Of a DNA stretch of 64,000 nucleotides, positions 51,532-60,376 are shown piece by piece; the first letter of the stretch is position 1; each line of letters begins with the position of its first letter. A model generated the notes under the pieces. It ran no database searches, was not told the origin of the DNA, and was given only the letters and a program-made list of their open reading frames with translations. Source of the stretch: Nitrospiraceae bacterium. Its GTDB lineage: Bacteria > Nitrospirota > Nitrospiria > Nitrospirales > Nitrospiraceae. A program made the translations under genes and the position numbers. The stretch is taken from NCBI GenBank assembly GCA_035623075.1, contig DASPUC010000033.1:1-64000 (forward strand), given 5' to 3'.

Positions 51532-52719
51532 TTAACAGCACACGCCGCCCGGGTTGCACACAGTTGCCTCGCCGTCGGGAATCTGTCCCGCGCGATTGAG
51601 AATGACGAAATGGGAGGCATACGGATCCGACTCCAGGACACCGCGAGTTTTCGAGCAGATTTCGATCGGTTCTCCTCGACGATAGACGTGCTGATCGTCG
51701 TCCGCCACCTCCACAAACGGGCCGGCAAAGAACGCAAAATCTCCCCGCCAAATGCAAGGTGCTTGAGTGGGTAATACAGAGGACCACCTGGAATCGGAAC
51801 GGTCCAGCCATTGAGGGTCTGGAGATTGAATGAACAAGTCAGCCAGTGGAGGCTGGCTCAGCAGGGCCGAGGTTTGAGCGGTGATAGGTTGAGGGATACC
51901 GCGGAGATACGCGGTGCCCATTTCGTCCACCGCACGACTAAAAGGACCCCGCAGAATCGCAAAACGTGGAGTAGCCTGCGTAGGTCCCGGTGGAAGCTTG
52001 TACCCGGTAAGAGTCACGGAGAAAAAATGAATACCGTCAACAACCTGCCACGGTGCATACGTAGTCAAGTGAATGCCGAGAAACCCAGCCTGCACCATCG
52101 ATGCTGTGTAATCGCTCAACGTAAGTGCGCCCGACAGACAGTCGCCCCACTTCTTGGCATCGTGCACGAGATACTGCGGAACGGTTTGATCCGTCACGAT
52201 GTCGGAAATAGTAAACCGCCCTCCCGGCTTGGTGACTCGGAACATTTCCCGAAAGACCTTGCGTTTGTCCGGAGCGAGGTTGATCACGCAATTGGAGATG
52301 ATGACGTCGATCGTTTCATCTTCCACCGGCATCGCGTCGGCAGTCCCTTTGCGGAATTCGACGTTAGAGGTTGGATAACCCAAGTTCGTTGCGACGATGG
52401 CAGCGTGTTTACGCGCAATCGTCAACATTGTGTCGGTCATGTCGATGCCAATGACGTGACCGCTGGGACCCACGAGCCGCGAGGCTTCGAAACAGTCGAC
52501 GCCGCCACCCGAGCCGATATCGAGAACCGTTTCACCGGGCCTCACAGTTTTCAAGCCGGCCGGCGTTCCACAGCCGTAGGAGATCTTGAGCACGTCTTCG
52601 GGAATGAACGTCTTGAGGTCGGCAAAATTGTAGCCGGCTGGACAACAGATTTGCTCGCCGGTCGATGCAGCTCGTGTGTATCGTTCACGTACGTGCTGTG
52701 TTATCTCGTCAAGCGTCAT
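51532..52719 (-). CDS. arsM: Arsenite methyltransferase with C-terminal extension
   Basis: The 395 residues show the ArsM core (about 1-240): LDIGSGGGVDCFEASRLVG (SAM motif I), a Cys at 50 (YGCGTPAG), C144 (ISNCVINL) and C194 (GDCLSGAL), matching the three cysteines that bind As(III). A second domain (about 245-395) ends in CNPGGVCC and is longer than in animal or algal ArsM. It may bind metal or hand substrate to ArsS. GAGGAG precedes the ATG at 52719. It is cotranscribed with arsS; no arsR or arsB is next to it. Confidence 0.92.
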   Translation of the reverse strand: MTLDEITQHVRERYTRAASTGEQICCPAGYNFADLKTFIPEDVLKISYGCGTPAGLKTVRPGETVLDIGSGGGVDCFEASRLVGPSGHVIGIDMTDTMLTIARKHAAIVATNLGYPTSNVEFRKGTADAMPVEDETIDVIISNCVINLAPDKRKVFREMFRVTKPGGRFTISDIVTDQTVPQYLVHDAKKWGDCLSGALTLSDYTASMVQAGFLGIHLTTYAPWQVVDGIHFFSVTLTGYKLPPGPTQATPRFAILRGPFSRAVDEMGTAYLRGIPQPITAQTSALLSQPPLADLFIQSPDPQWLDRSDSRWSSVLPTQAPCIWRGDFAFFAGPFVEVADDDQHVYRRGEPIEICSKTRGVLESDPYASHFVILNRAGQIPDGEATVCNPGGVCC

Positions 52720-52826
52720 AGACTCCTCACAACGGTAAGAATGTGCAAGGTTCTCCGTCTATCAAGAGAACAAGGACAACGTCAACCACCATGTCCCTGG
52801 CATTGTATCACCACGTCTTGGTCTCT

Positions 52827-53231
52827 TCATGGCCCTTCCCTCCTCAATGCTCTCTGGGTAGGCGGTCCGGCGAATGAGTGTTGTTTCCAAAGCCACCAGT
52901 AGATCGCGACATTCAGGAAAACGACCGCGCAACCCAGGATCATTTGGACTTCTCGAGTGAGAGCATCAGGGTAGAGAATCGGGAGGAAGTAATGCGTCAT
53001 GAAGTCATCGTCATAGCCGGCCTCGCCCGCCTGTTCCCGCAGCCAATTCTCCAACGGTGTCAGCGGACAGATCCAGCCGCTGAATTCCACGAAAGCCCCC
53101 CACGCAGCGGCCGGTAAGTGTAGCCAGACCATGCGGCGCCACTTCAGGATAAGTATCCCACCGAGCAGCACGAAGCCGACAAAAGTGGCGTGGACGAATA
53201 AGACTAGATCTGCGGACAGGTGATACCACAT
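52827..53231 (-). CDS. DUF2784 membrane protein
   Basis: The 134 residues have three to four membrane helices and the family blocks MWYHLSADLVLFVHATFVGF, GWICPLTPLENWLREQAGE and DFMTHYFLPILYP. The family is small, membrane bound and without a known role. It lies between arsM and the Sel1 gene, on the strand of arsM but about 107 bases upstream of it. Confidence 0.85.
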   Translation of the reverse strand: MWYHLSADLVLFVHATFVGFVLLGGILILKWRRMVWLHLPAAAWGAFVEFSGWICPLTPLENWLREQAGEAGYDDDFMTHYFLPILYPDALTREVQMILGCAVVFLNVAIYWWLWKQHSFAGPPTQRALRREGP

Positions 53232-53413
53232 AGCCGTCTAGCTGTAGCCACAGTGCATCGTGAGCGACCGTGAAGGGAGAAGAGCAGTCTGGAGGAAAAC
53301 AACTGAGGATGCAAGAATCAGCGGATCGTGAGCGTTGAAACACTCTTGCTATGCCGAAAAGCCGGCAGTATGCTTCCCGCTCCGGTCGAGAAGTAGAAGG
53401 AAGGATAGGTCGG

Positions 53414-53989
53414 ATGTCTCTGACGACGCGGAATGATCGTGGCCCCGTCAGGTTGCGGATTCCTGACAAGACGGCTGTGGTGTGCATCGAGCTTGCCATC
53501 CTCTGTCTATTCATAGGAGGTTGTCTCGAAGATCGTCGTGCAGACAAGGCCTATCTGAAGAGTGATTATCGCAAGACCGAGCAAGAACTGCGATATTTGG
53601 CCGAGCACGGCGACGTGCGCGCACAATACGATCTTGGGGTGTTATACGACAGAGGCCAAGGGGTCCCACAGGATAACCAGGAGGCGATGAACTGGTATCG
53701 CAGAGCAGCGGAACAAGGTGAGGCGCGGGCGCAATATAACCTCGGGCTGATGTATGCGAATGGACAGGGGGTCTCCCAGGACTATGTAGAAGCATACTAC
53801 TGGATCGCTATTGCCGCGGCTCAAGGGAATGTCCACGCTGTGGAAGCACGAGGGTACTATTCCGAGAAAATGACACCGGATCAGATCACCAAAGCGAAGC
53901 AACTGGTAATCCAACGAGAATCGTCTGACAAGAGGGCCAAGTCTTGTGAGATCTGCGACTATTTTAGTGTAGAGAGCAAGCCGTATTAG
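53414..53989 (+). CDS. Sel1-repeat lipoprotein
   Basis: The ATG at 53414 with GGAAGGATAGG upstream gives 191 residues. An N-terminal hydrophobic segment ends with a lipobox LFIGGC (about 32-37). Two or three Sel1 repeats follow, for example ARAQYNLGLMYANGQGVSQD. Sel1 arrays are protein-binding scaffolds. Cysteines in SCEICDYF at the C-terminus are unusual for the family. It is divergent from the DUF2784 gene. Confidence 0.75.
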   Translation: MSLTTRNDRGPVRLRIPDKTAVVCIELAILCLFIGGCLEDRRADKAYLKSDYRKTEQELRYLAEHGDVRAQYDLGVLYDRGQGVPQDNQEAMNWYRRAAEQGEARAQYNLGLMYANGQGVSQDYVEAYYWIAIAAAQGNVHAVEARGYYSEKMTPDQITKAKQLVIQRESSDKRAKSCEICDYFSVESKPY

Positions 53990-54030
53990 AGCGCCAACGA
54001 CTCGTCCGCAGCCCATGAAAGGACGAAAGG

Positions 54031-54582
54031 CTAGAAGGGCAGACGTGCTGGTTCGTCTCCCGGATGACGAGGGTAGGTCAGAACCCCATCGCGTGCCACC
54101 GCAAACGTCGTCAGTGAATGAACGAGCGCCTCATTCCGATTCAAAATGTGCCGGACCATCCAGCCACGAATGGTCAGCATATCCGCGATCAGCGACCGGT
54201 GGCAGCGCCAGGGGATGGCTTCGGCGCACATGATCGCCGTCCGTTCACTCTCGCCATGCGCGATGATCTCTTCAATTGCTCTGAGGAATTCTCCCGTCTG
54301 CATGTAATCCGCATAGCCTCGGAAGCTGGCATTGCGCCACCCTGCATTCAAGGAACCTTTCATCGGTTTTCGTAACCCGCCGAGTTGAACGGAGTGCTGA
54401 TAACGCATGTCGGCCTCGGCCAAGCTCCTGGCCAACGCTTCTGTATTGAATTGTGGATTGAAACGTGAGCGAGGTACGGTGCGGACATCGACCAAGAGCA
54501 CGATCCCATGAATGCGTAGCAAGTCGAGCAACTCGCCAATCGGTCGCGTCGAATGGCCGATGGTCCAGAGTGTCGATGCCAT
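54031..54582 (-). CDS. DUF488 family protein
   Basis: The ATG at 54582 gives 183 residues beginning with WTIGHSTRPIGELLDLLRIH, the DUF488 start. LVDVRTVPRSRFNPQFN, LGGLRKP and CAEAIPWRCHRSLIADML are the other family blocks; the Cys and His in the last block may bind a metal or catalyse. Function is unknown. It ends 41 bases from the Sel1 gene on the opposite strand. Confidence 0.85.
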   Translation of the reverse strand: MASTLWTIGHSTRPIGELLDLLRIHGIVLLVDVRTVPRSRFNPQFNTEALARSLAEADMRYQHSVQLGGLRKPMKGSLNAGWRNASFRGYADYMQTGEFLRAIEEIIAHGESERTAIMCAEAIPWRCHRSLIADMLTIRGWMVRHILNRNEALVHSLTTFAVARDGVLTYPRHPGDEPARLPF

Positions 54583-54642
54583 GGTTCGGTCATTTTGACA
54601 CGGCAGAGGGGCCATCGTCACCGGCGAGGACCATGACAGATG

Positions 54643-55146
54643 TTAGTCGGGCGGGAGTTTGGCGGGATCGACTTCCAACAGACGGTGGCGCCCGTTCGAC
54701 ACATGTTCGACTTTGAAGAGTCGCTCACCCAGTTGGATCGTGCCCGTCACCACGGTGCTGTTCACGAGCAGCGTCACGTCTCCACGAGTGGAGCCCTTGA
54801 GGACACCACGAACGACGGCGGAGTCGTTGAATTTTGACAGGGTAGATGAAATCTCCAGTTGATACTGAACACCGTCAAAGAGCTCGATGGTCACGGGCGG
54901 ATGCGGCCTGGCGCCGGCGTCTTTCACAATAGCGAGCAGCTGAGGATCGAACGCAATCGCTCGCTCACGGATGACCCATGGTTTCCGGAGAGGCATGGGC
55001 AGATCGGCTTGCGTGTCGGAAGGCAGATCACGCCAGAGAGCATTTGGTGCAGGAGATTCTCCCGCAAGAAGAATGCCGGCGCACAGGCACTCGACGAGCG
55101 CACAGACGATGAGCAGGCCAATCCGTGCCTTGGTTAGACGAACCAT
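54643..55146 (-). CDS. Exported protein like the propeptide of secreted metallopeptidases
   Basis: The 167 residues begin with a signal peptide (KARIGLLIVCALVECLCAGI, ending near LLAG). The mature domain (VTIELFDGVQYQLEISS, RGDVTLLVNSTVVTGTIQLG, HRLLEVDP) resembles the N-terminal propeptide-like domain of bacterial reprolysin-type metallopeptidases. No HExxH peptidase domain follows; the gene stops at LPPD. It may be an orphan inhibitor or a truncated remnant. It sits upstream of the DUF488 gene. Confidence 0.6.
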   Translation of the reverse strand: MVRLTKARIGLLIVCALVECLCAGILLAGESPAPNALWRDLPSDTQADLPMPLRKPWVIRERAIAFDPQLLAIVKDAGARPHPPVTIELFDGVQYQLEISSTLSKFNDSAVVRGVLKGSTRGDVTLLVNSTVVTGTIQLGERLFKVEHVSNGRHRLLEVDPAKLPPD

Positions 55147-55246
55147 CGGGCGATCATTTCGGTTTGCAAGGTGATCAGGACCCGAGAATCATTATAGGGT
55201 GTGGATGGCGGCTGCGCGAGGAGAATCGAGATGTCGCCATCGAAAC

Positions 55247-56104
55247 TTATAGCAGGTTGCGTGCAGAGACGACCCGAACCGCAATAGGAAATGTCAGCTG
55301 ATCGTCGCGCCGGTACTGGTTGGCTGCCTGAAGAATAAGACGTTTCACCTTGGCCATCTGATCGGTCGAGAATTTTGCCATGAGATTTTGGATCGGCGCG
55401 GCCAGCTCCATCAGGCTGGTGAAATACTCCTCGGCTGAGGCATATGACCACTCGGCAAGAAATTCCTGCTCCGTCACATCGACGAACCCAGCTTGTAGGA
55501 GCATGCCTGTGAGGTCTCCGGGGTTAGCGAGGCGAAAAATACCGGGAACGGTGGGGTCGGGAGGCGGCAGCTCGACCACTTGCTTGATTGAGTCCATGGA
55601 CACGCGGAAGGAAGGATTCTTGTCCAGAGCGGACCAGACGGATGCCGCGAACCATGCGCCTGGTCTTAATACCCGCGCGATTTCTGAAACCGTCCGCGGG
55701 ATTTCCGGTAGGAACATCAGACAGAAGCGACTGGTCACGGCGTCGAACGAAGCTGCTCCGAAGGGAAGCGTGGTCACGTCACCGGTCCTGAGCGTCACGT
55801 TGCTCAGGCCGAGCGAGGCAGCCTTCCGCCTCGCCACAGCCAGCATCTGCTCGGCGAGGTCAATGCCGACCACGCTGCCGTTGGGGCCCACGGTCTGCGC
55901 CGCCAGGAGGGCGGGATAGCCTGTCCCTGATCCAAGATCGAGCACGTGCATGCCGGGCCGCACACGCGCATCGGCGATGAGCCGGTGATTGAGGAACACC
56001 ATCTGCCGCTCGAAGAAGGGATCCCACCTCTCCCACCCGCCGGCGACACGATTCCAATCCTCGCGTTGGCTTTCGATAACTTGCTGAGGCGTCTGGTGCC
56101 ACAT
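55247..56104 (-). CDS. Class I SAM methyltransferase
   Basis: The 285 residues start ATG at 56104 with GGGAG upstream. The methyltransferase domain (about 50-200) has motif I VLDLGSGTGYPALLAAQ and a UbiE-like VTSRFCLMFLPEIPRTV. The first 45 residues (QVIESQREDWNRVAGGWERW) are typical of small-molecule methyltransferases acting on quinones, arsenic or sterols, but the substrate is not visible. It is on the minus strand with the propeptide-like gene downstream. Confidence 0.8.
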   Translation of the reverse strand: MWHQTPQQVIESQREDWNRVAGGWERWDPFFERQMVFLNHRLIADARVRPGMHVLDLGSGTGYPALLAAQTVGPNGSVVGIDLAEQMLAVARRKAASLGLSNVTLRTGDVTTLPFGAASFDAVTSRFCLMFLPEIPRTVSEIARVLRPGAWFAASVWSALDKNPSFRVSMDSIKQVVELPPPDPTVPGIFRLANPGDLTGMLLQAGFVDVTEQEFLAEWSYASAEEYFTSLMELAAPIQNLMAKFSTDQMAKVKRLILQAANQYRRDDQLTFPIAVRVVSARNLL

Positions 56105-56186
56105 TTCACGCTCCCACAGGGGCTGACGCAGTAGCGAACGCGTCGGTGGCAGCCAATGAGGTCATCGCTCCTTCCTGCTCAGGTCC

Positions 56187-56621
56187 CTACTTAATGGTTT
56201 GTAGTGTTGTGCGGAGCTCCTGGAGTTCGGCCACCATCAAGTCGAGGTGTTGATCGCGCTGGGGCTGGTCGTCCTTGAATTTCCACAACCGTCTGAATAT
56301 GGCGTAGAGCTCCTTCTTGTGTGTGACAGCCAGGTCGTACGCGGGGGTTTCCGCTTGTTCTTTCGTCACATCGCAGAACGAATCACTCAGCGCATGAAAT
56401 TGGTTGTGGAAATCGTCCAACGCATTGTCCATGCCCTTTCCGCCTTTGGCGGCCTTGGCGCTGGCCTCCATCATATTCGTCAGATTAACCATCGTGTCGA
56501 CGCCTGTCGCACCCTTTGCCTGGTTTCGATAGTCGCCGGCGCGGGGATAAAACAGGTAACTGCATCCGGTTAATGTGATCAACAACACGGCGACCATGAG
56601 AAGACGTATCATGTTTCGCAT
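56187..56621 (-). CDS. Lipoprotein of unknown function
   Basis: The ATG at 56621 with GGAGG at good spacing gives 144 residues. The signal (MIRLLMVAVLLITLTGC) carries a clean lipobox LTGC. The mature part is alpha-helical and charged (MVNLTNMMEASAKAAKGGKG and QRDQHLDLMVAELQELRTTL). No family was recognised. It lies 82 bases upstream of the methyltransferase gene on the same strand. Confidence 0.65.
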   Translation of the reverse strand: MRNMIRLLMVAVLLITLTGCSYLFYPRAGDYRNQAKGATGVDTMVNLTNMMEASAKAAKGGKGMDNALDDFHNQFHALSDSFCDVTKEQAETPAYDLAVTHKKELYAIFRRLWKFKDDQPQRDQHLDLMVAELQELRTTLQTIK

Positions 56622-56914
56622 AAGCACCTCCGTAACTTGAGACATAGCTTACCGAGCTTCAATGATCTATTCAAACGCAGGCCGATTCAGTCACGCAGGA
56701 GGAACGATCGGCGAGTTGGATCGGGGGATATGCTCTGCGCATGATCGATCATGGTCAGCTACACATCGAGGGTAATTAAGAATCCTCATTATATGAGAAG
56801 GGTAGCGAAGTAGATGGTCATTGGTATTACTGCTAGGGCCATTTTCCTCGATATACAGGAGAGCCGGTCTCGTATTAGGTATGGCGGCCTCGCGCCATCC
56901 GAAGAGGCATCGTC
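56622..56914. other. Intergenic region upstream of the lipoprotein gene
   Basis: About 290 bases without a recognised gene. A minus-strand frame at 56789-57010 has no family content. No convincing promoter or RNA was found. Confidence 0.4.
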
Positions 56915-57058
56915 ATGATCAGCACCATGGATGGCGGGGGTACTCTCTCCGATGGTCGTGCCAGCGACTGCAAGGTCTTGGCGGATCGCACCACGACTCG
57001 GCTGACTCAAGCAACGGCACTCATCCTGCGTGGCGACGGTTCAGAAGATGCGGCATAA
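56915..57058 (+). CDS. Possible small protein of 47 residues
   Basis: An ORF too short for the usual cut-off begins at an ATG with GAGG seven bases upstream and ends at a TAA inside the first codons of the PilZ gene. The peptide starts MISTMDGGGTLSDGR and has no family motif. It may be a small gene coupled to the PilZ protein or chance. Confidence 0.3.
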   Translation: MISTMDGGGTLSDGRASDCKVLADRTTTRLTQATALILRGDGSEDAA

Positions 57059-57431
57059 GGTCCTTGATGATGAGCGCGCAGCCCGCCGTACCAAGACAGA
57101 CGCTCCTGAACGTCGACGCGAACTGCGAATTGTCCGTCTCCGCCCCTGCACATTTTGCATGATGCAAACGACAAGTCGGGGGACGGCCACGCTCGCAGAG
57201 GGGGAAGGCACGGCGGTCGACGACAGTGCGACGGGCATGCGGCTTCTGTTGGGCATTGCTCCTCCCGAGGGGCAGTTGCTGGAAATTCAGACCATCCAAT
57301 CATTATTAAAGCGCTCGATTTATCTCGTAGAAGTCTGTTGGACTAAGCCTGTGCGGAAAGATGCCCACGGTCGGTTATATCTCGTCGGTTGTCGACTGAT
57401 GTTTGATCCTTCCCACTACTGGGCCCTCTAG
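57030..57431 (+). CDS. PilZ-domain protein
   Basis: The frame from the GTG at 57030 gives 133 residues; ATG at 57048 is an alternative start. The PilZ pattern is present: R-x-x-R-like basic residues at ERRRELRIVRLRPC and a later D-x-S-x-x-G in VDDSATGMRLLLG, followed by beta strands LVEVCWTKPV and LVGCRLMF. PilZ domains bind cyclic di-GMP. No output domain is attached. It stands alone before the CBS gene. Confidence 0.75.
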   Translation: MATVQKMRHKVLDDERAARRTKTDAPERRRELRIVRLRPCTFCMMQTTSRGTATLAEGEGTAVDDSATGMRLLLGIAPPEGQLLEIQTIQSLLKRSIYLVEVCWTKPVRKDAHGRLYLVGCRLMFDPSHYWAL

Positions 57432-57591
57432 TTCGAACCAGTAATCAACACCCGTGTCTGCGTGCCGTGCAGGGACGTCCTGTTCGTCCGTCCCGGTAGT
57501 CAGAAGACCCCCCAAGCTAGTCACTTGCCTCGCCAATCCAGAGGGAGGTATGATCGGCCACCCTTCCCCGAGCATCTAAAGAGGAGACGCC

Positions 57592-58362
57592 ATGGCCACG
57601 CGCACCGCTCCCCCGAAACAACGGATCTCACTCGACCGCAGCATCGAGCGCATGCGAAAACAGCTCGCCGAGCTAGCTCACTTTTTGGGTAAAGGGAAAC
57701 CAACCCGCAGCGTGGAAGAGTTCGATCTGGAAACGGAACGGCTGATCAGTGATCTGATGGGGCAGACCTCCGACTTGCTGCATGCCTATGAATATGCGGA
57801 GCTGGGAGAGGCGGCCGGATTAGTGAACATGACCGACGAGGCGCCAGAAAGCGCCGATGTCGATGGCCAGCGGCAGAGTCTCCTACAGCGGAGCCGAGTG
57901 TTGGAGAGCTGCGTGGCGGAACTCGAGGCGCGCCGGGCTGCGGAGCCCAAGAAAGCCAAGGCCAACCGCCAGACCCTCATTGGTCCGCAAGTGGCCGAAC
58001 ACATGACGCCAGAGGTTCGGAGTTTGTCTCAAGATGCAAGCCTGCGGGAGGCAGGGCAGCTGATGCAGAAATGGAAACTCGGCTCGCTCCTCCTCACAGA
58101 CAATCAATCGTATGTAGGATTCATCACGGATTCAGCCCTCGCCCGCGACGTCGTGGCCAATGGACTCAATCCTAATACCACACCGGTGAAGACCTGCATG
58201 CGAAAGCCGGTGGTAGCGATCGAAGGCAATCGCCCGATTATCGACGCCGTGCGCCTGATGAAAGAACAGGCGACGCGGCATCTGGCCGTGACGCAAGACG
58301 GACAGATCATCGGCGTAATCTCCGTATCGAACATTCTGCGGTACTACTCAGGCATCGTGTAG
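57592..58362 (+). CDS. CBS-domain protein
   Basis: The 256 residues start at an ATG with AAGAGGAGACGCC upstream. The first 115 residues are helical with charged coiled segments (LDRSIERMRKQLAELAHFLG). Two CBS repeats follow (about 130-185 and 195-255): VAEHMTPEVRSLSQDASLRE and VKTCMRKPVVAIEGNRPI, ending GQIIGVISVSNILRYYSGI. Such tandems sense adenosyl nucleotides. The target is unknown. The zinc-ribbon gene follows by 45 bases. Confidence 0.8.
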   Translation: MATRTAPPKQRISLDRSIERMRKQLAELAHFLGKGKPTRSVEEFDLETERLISDLMGQTSDLLHAYEYAELGEAAGLVNMTDEAPESADVDGQRQSLLQRSRVLESCVAELEARRAAEPKKAKANRQTLIGPQVAEHMTPEVRSLSQDASLREAGQLMQKWKLGSLLLTDNQSYVGFITDSALARDVVANGLNPNTTPVKTCMRKPVVAIEGNRPIIDAVRLMKEQATRHLAVTQDGQIIGVISVSNILRYYSGIV

Positions 58363-58407
58363 CAGTCGGATTCAGCACCACAATTCAGGAGCCATTGGAG
58401 GTGCAAT

Positions 58408-58767
58408 ATGGGGCCGGTGAAAGCGATCGTGAAGGGTGATTCGTTGTACGAGGCGGTAGGAGGAAAGCTGATCAAGGCCGGGTTCACGAGTCGCAAAGAA
58501 ATCGAGGACTACGTCAATCATCACTATCTCGTCTTGCCGGTCGTGGACAATGCCGGCAACGCGTGGCTGATCGACGGAAAGCCGGTCTATTGTCTTCGTG
58601 GAACGCAATATGAGACCGTGAACGATGAACGAGTCCACCTGGCCCGGTGTCCGGATTGCGGCGGTATGGGAATCAGATCAGACGAGATTACGGTCGAGTC
58701 GGATTGCATCCGCTGTGCAGCCTGCGGGCATGAATTTGATGCACGGCTCGAAATGATGGAGACGTGA
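58408..58767 (+). CDS. Small protein with C-terminal zinc ribbon
   Basis: The ATG with GGAGGTGCAAT gives 119 residues. The N-terminal half (VKAIVKGDSLYEAVGGKLIK) is alpha/beta without a known family. The C-terminus has four cysteines in C-x2-C (CPDCGG) and C-x2-C-x2-C (CIRCAACG), a zinc ribbon. It probably binds nucleic acid or a partner protein; function is unknown. It follows the CBS gene and precedes the slipin gene. Confidence 0.65.
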   Translation: MGPVKAIVKGDSLYEAVGGKLIKAGFTSRKEIEDYVNHHYLVLPVVDNAGNAWLIDGKPVYCLRGTQYETVNDERVHLARCPDCGGMGIRSDEITVESDCIRCAACGHEFDARLEMMET

Positions 58768-58924
58768 GAGAGGACAAGCGAACAAGATTGGAGGGAGTGT
58801 TTATAGCGGTCGACGTGCGCACATAGGGATCTAACCGGGGTGCCTCACGCGTACCCTTCTCACAATTTTCTCGTCTCTCTACCCCGCAGCCGTTGCCTGG
58901 ACGTACACTTAAAAGGGGGTCTGT

Positions 58925-59788
58925 ATGGACCTTTCTCTGATCGTCGCACTCGCAGTCGCTGCCTTCCTGTTGTTTCTCACCATCAAGATCGTCCCGGAGT
59001 ACCAACGCCTGGTCGTGCTCCGTCTTGGCAAAGTGTTGCCAATGCCCAAAGGGCCCGGTCTGGTCCTGATCCTGCCGTTCATCGACCGGCCAATGCGGGT
59101 GGACCTGCGAGAGACCTATCTCGAAGTACCGCACCAAACCTGCATCACCAAAGACAATGCTCCGATCTCGATCGATTTTCTCATCTACTCCCGTGTCCTC
59201 GACCCGACCGCCAGCGTCGTAAAGGTTCAGGACTTTGCTGGGGCGTCACAGGGTATTGCCACCACCACATTGCGGGCTGTCGTGGGCGACATCCCACTGG
59301 ACGACGTGCTGGCCAAGCGTGACCAGATTAATCATCTCTTACAGGCCAAAATGGATGAAGTTACGCAACGATGGGGTGTCAAGATCACCACGGTCGAGAT
59401 TCGAGAGATCACTCCTCCTCAAGAGGTACAGGAGGCGATGACACGCCAGATGTCGGCCGAACGAAGCCGGCGAGCGACCGTCACAGAGGCGGAAGGTAAG
59501 AAACAAGCGGCCGTTGCCGTAGCAGAGGGTGAAAAGCAGGCGGCAATTCTCAGTGCCGAAGGCGACCGGCAGGCCAAAATCCTGCGTGCGGAGGGGTTCG
59601 CGCTCGCGCTCGGGAAGATCTTTGAAGTGGCCAAGAGCGTGGATGCCAAGACCATGAGTCTGCAATATTTGGAAACGTTGAAGGTGATGGGGGCGAGTCC
59701 AGCCACGAAATTTATTCTGCCCATGGAGTTCAGTTCGTTGTTGTCTGGTTTGTTGGCAGACAGCAAGCTGGCGTTCAAGAAAGAGTAA
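58925..59788 (+). CDS. Slipin/stomatin (SPFH) membrane protein
   Basis: The 287 residues have one N-terminal membrane helix (about 3-22) and an SPFH domain from VPEYQRLVVLRLGKVLPMPK. The usual stomatin features RVDLRETYLEVPHQTCITKD and QRWGVKITTVEIREITPPQE are present, followed by an alpha tail AILSAEGDRQAKILRAEGFA. These proteins form membrane microdomains. No NfeD-like partner gene adjoins. It is the second SPFH system in the window besides hflKC. Confidence 0.88.
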   Translation: MDLSLIVALAVAAFLLFLTIKIVPEYQRLVVLRLGKVLPMPKGPGLVLILPFIDRPMRVDLRETYLEVPHQTCITKDNAPISIDFLIYSRVLDPTASVVKVQDFAGASQGIATTTLRAVVGDIPLDDVLAKRDQINHLLQAKMDEVTQRWGVKITTVEIREITPPQEVQEAMTRQMSAERSRRATVTEAEGKKQAAVAVAEGEKQAAILSAEGDRQAKILRAEGFALALGKIFEVAKSVDAKTMSLQYLETLKVMGASPATKFILPMEFSSLLSGLLADSKLAFKKE

Positions 59789-59986
59789 GAGGAAAATCGC
59801 CTCATCCAGGGCAATCCGCGGCTTCGGCAGGAGAGGAGCGCGGCTTATCAGGTTCCCCGTATTCTCGCAACGCGTATCTTACGGATGGTCTTTGTCGTCG
59901 ATCGCACGTCACTCTGGGAGAAACAGAGCGGATAGCTGACGGTGAATCGCTAACGGATTCGCGGGAAGAGCCTGGCAGCAGAAATC

Positions 59987-60376
59987 TCATGCATCAGAGT
60001 CGGTCAGCGGAAAGGTTTGCTCACAAATTCGTGTAAACAGACTCGCATCGAGCGGTTTCGTGACGTAGTGCTTGACTCCCAGCTTCAGCGCCTGTTCACG
60101 AACCCTGTGATCCGGGTCGGCAGTCATCATCACAACAGGCACATGCTTGTGTTGAATCTGGAGCTCACGAAGCACCTGAATCCCGTCCATGATGGGCATA
60201 TGCATGTCCAGCAGCACGCCGCCGATCGGAGCCTGCTTTGCCTCAAGCGTCATCAATGCCAAGCCCGTCCTCCCGTCGTGAGCGACAATGACGGAGTAGC
60301 CCATCGCCTGGAGTCGATCTTTTAAGGCTACACAGAGAGAGGGATTGTCATCGATGATCAGAATCCGTCGTCCCAT
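59987..60376 (-). CDS. Single-domain response regulator (receiver)
   Basis: The 129 residues are a CheY-like receiver: D9-D10, phospho-acceptor D57, T in VVMMTADPD and K in HYVTKPLDA. There is no output domain. The start overlaps the upstream winged-helix gene by 29 bases, so the two are translated from one message. Coupling to that DNA-binding protein suggests the receiver controls it. Confidence 0.88.
   Translation of the reverse strand: MGRRILIIDDNPSLCVALKDRLQAMGYSVIVAHDGRTGLALMTLEAKQAPIGGVLLDMHMPIMDGIQVLRELQIQHKHVPVVMMTADPDHRVREQALKLGVKHYVTKPLDASLFTRICEQTFPLTDSDA

Noticed and set aside
57425-57445. GTTCGAACC resembling a tRNA T-loop
   Set aside because: No matching stems nearby; it sits at the end of the PilZ gene.
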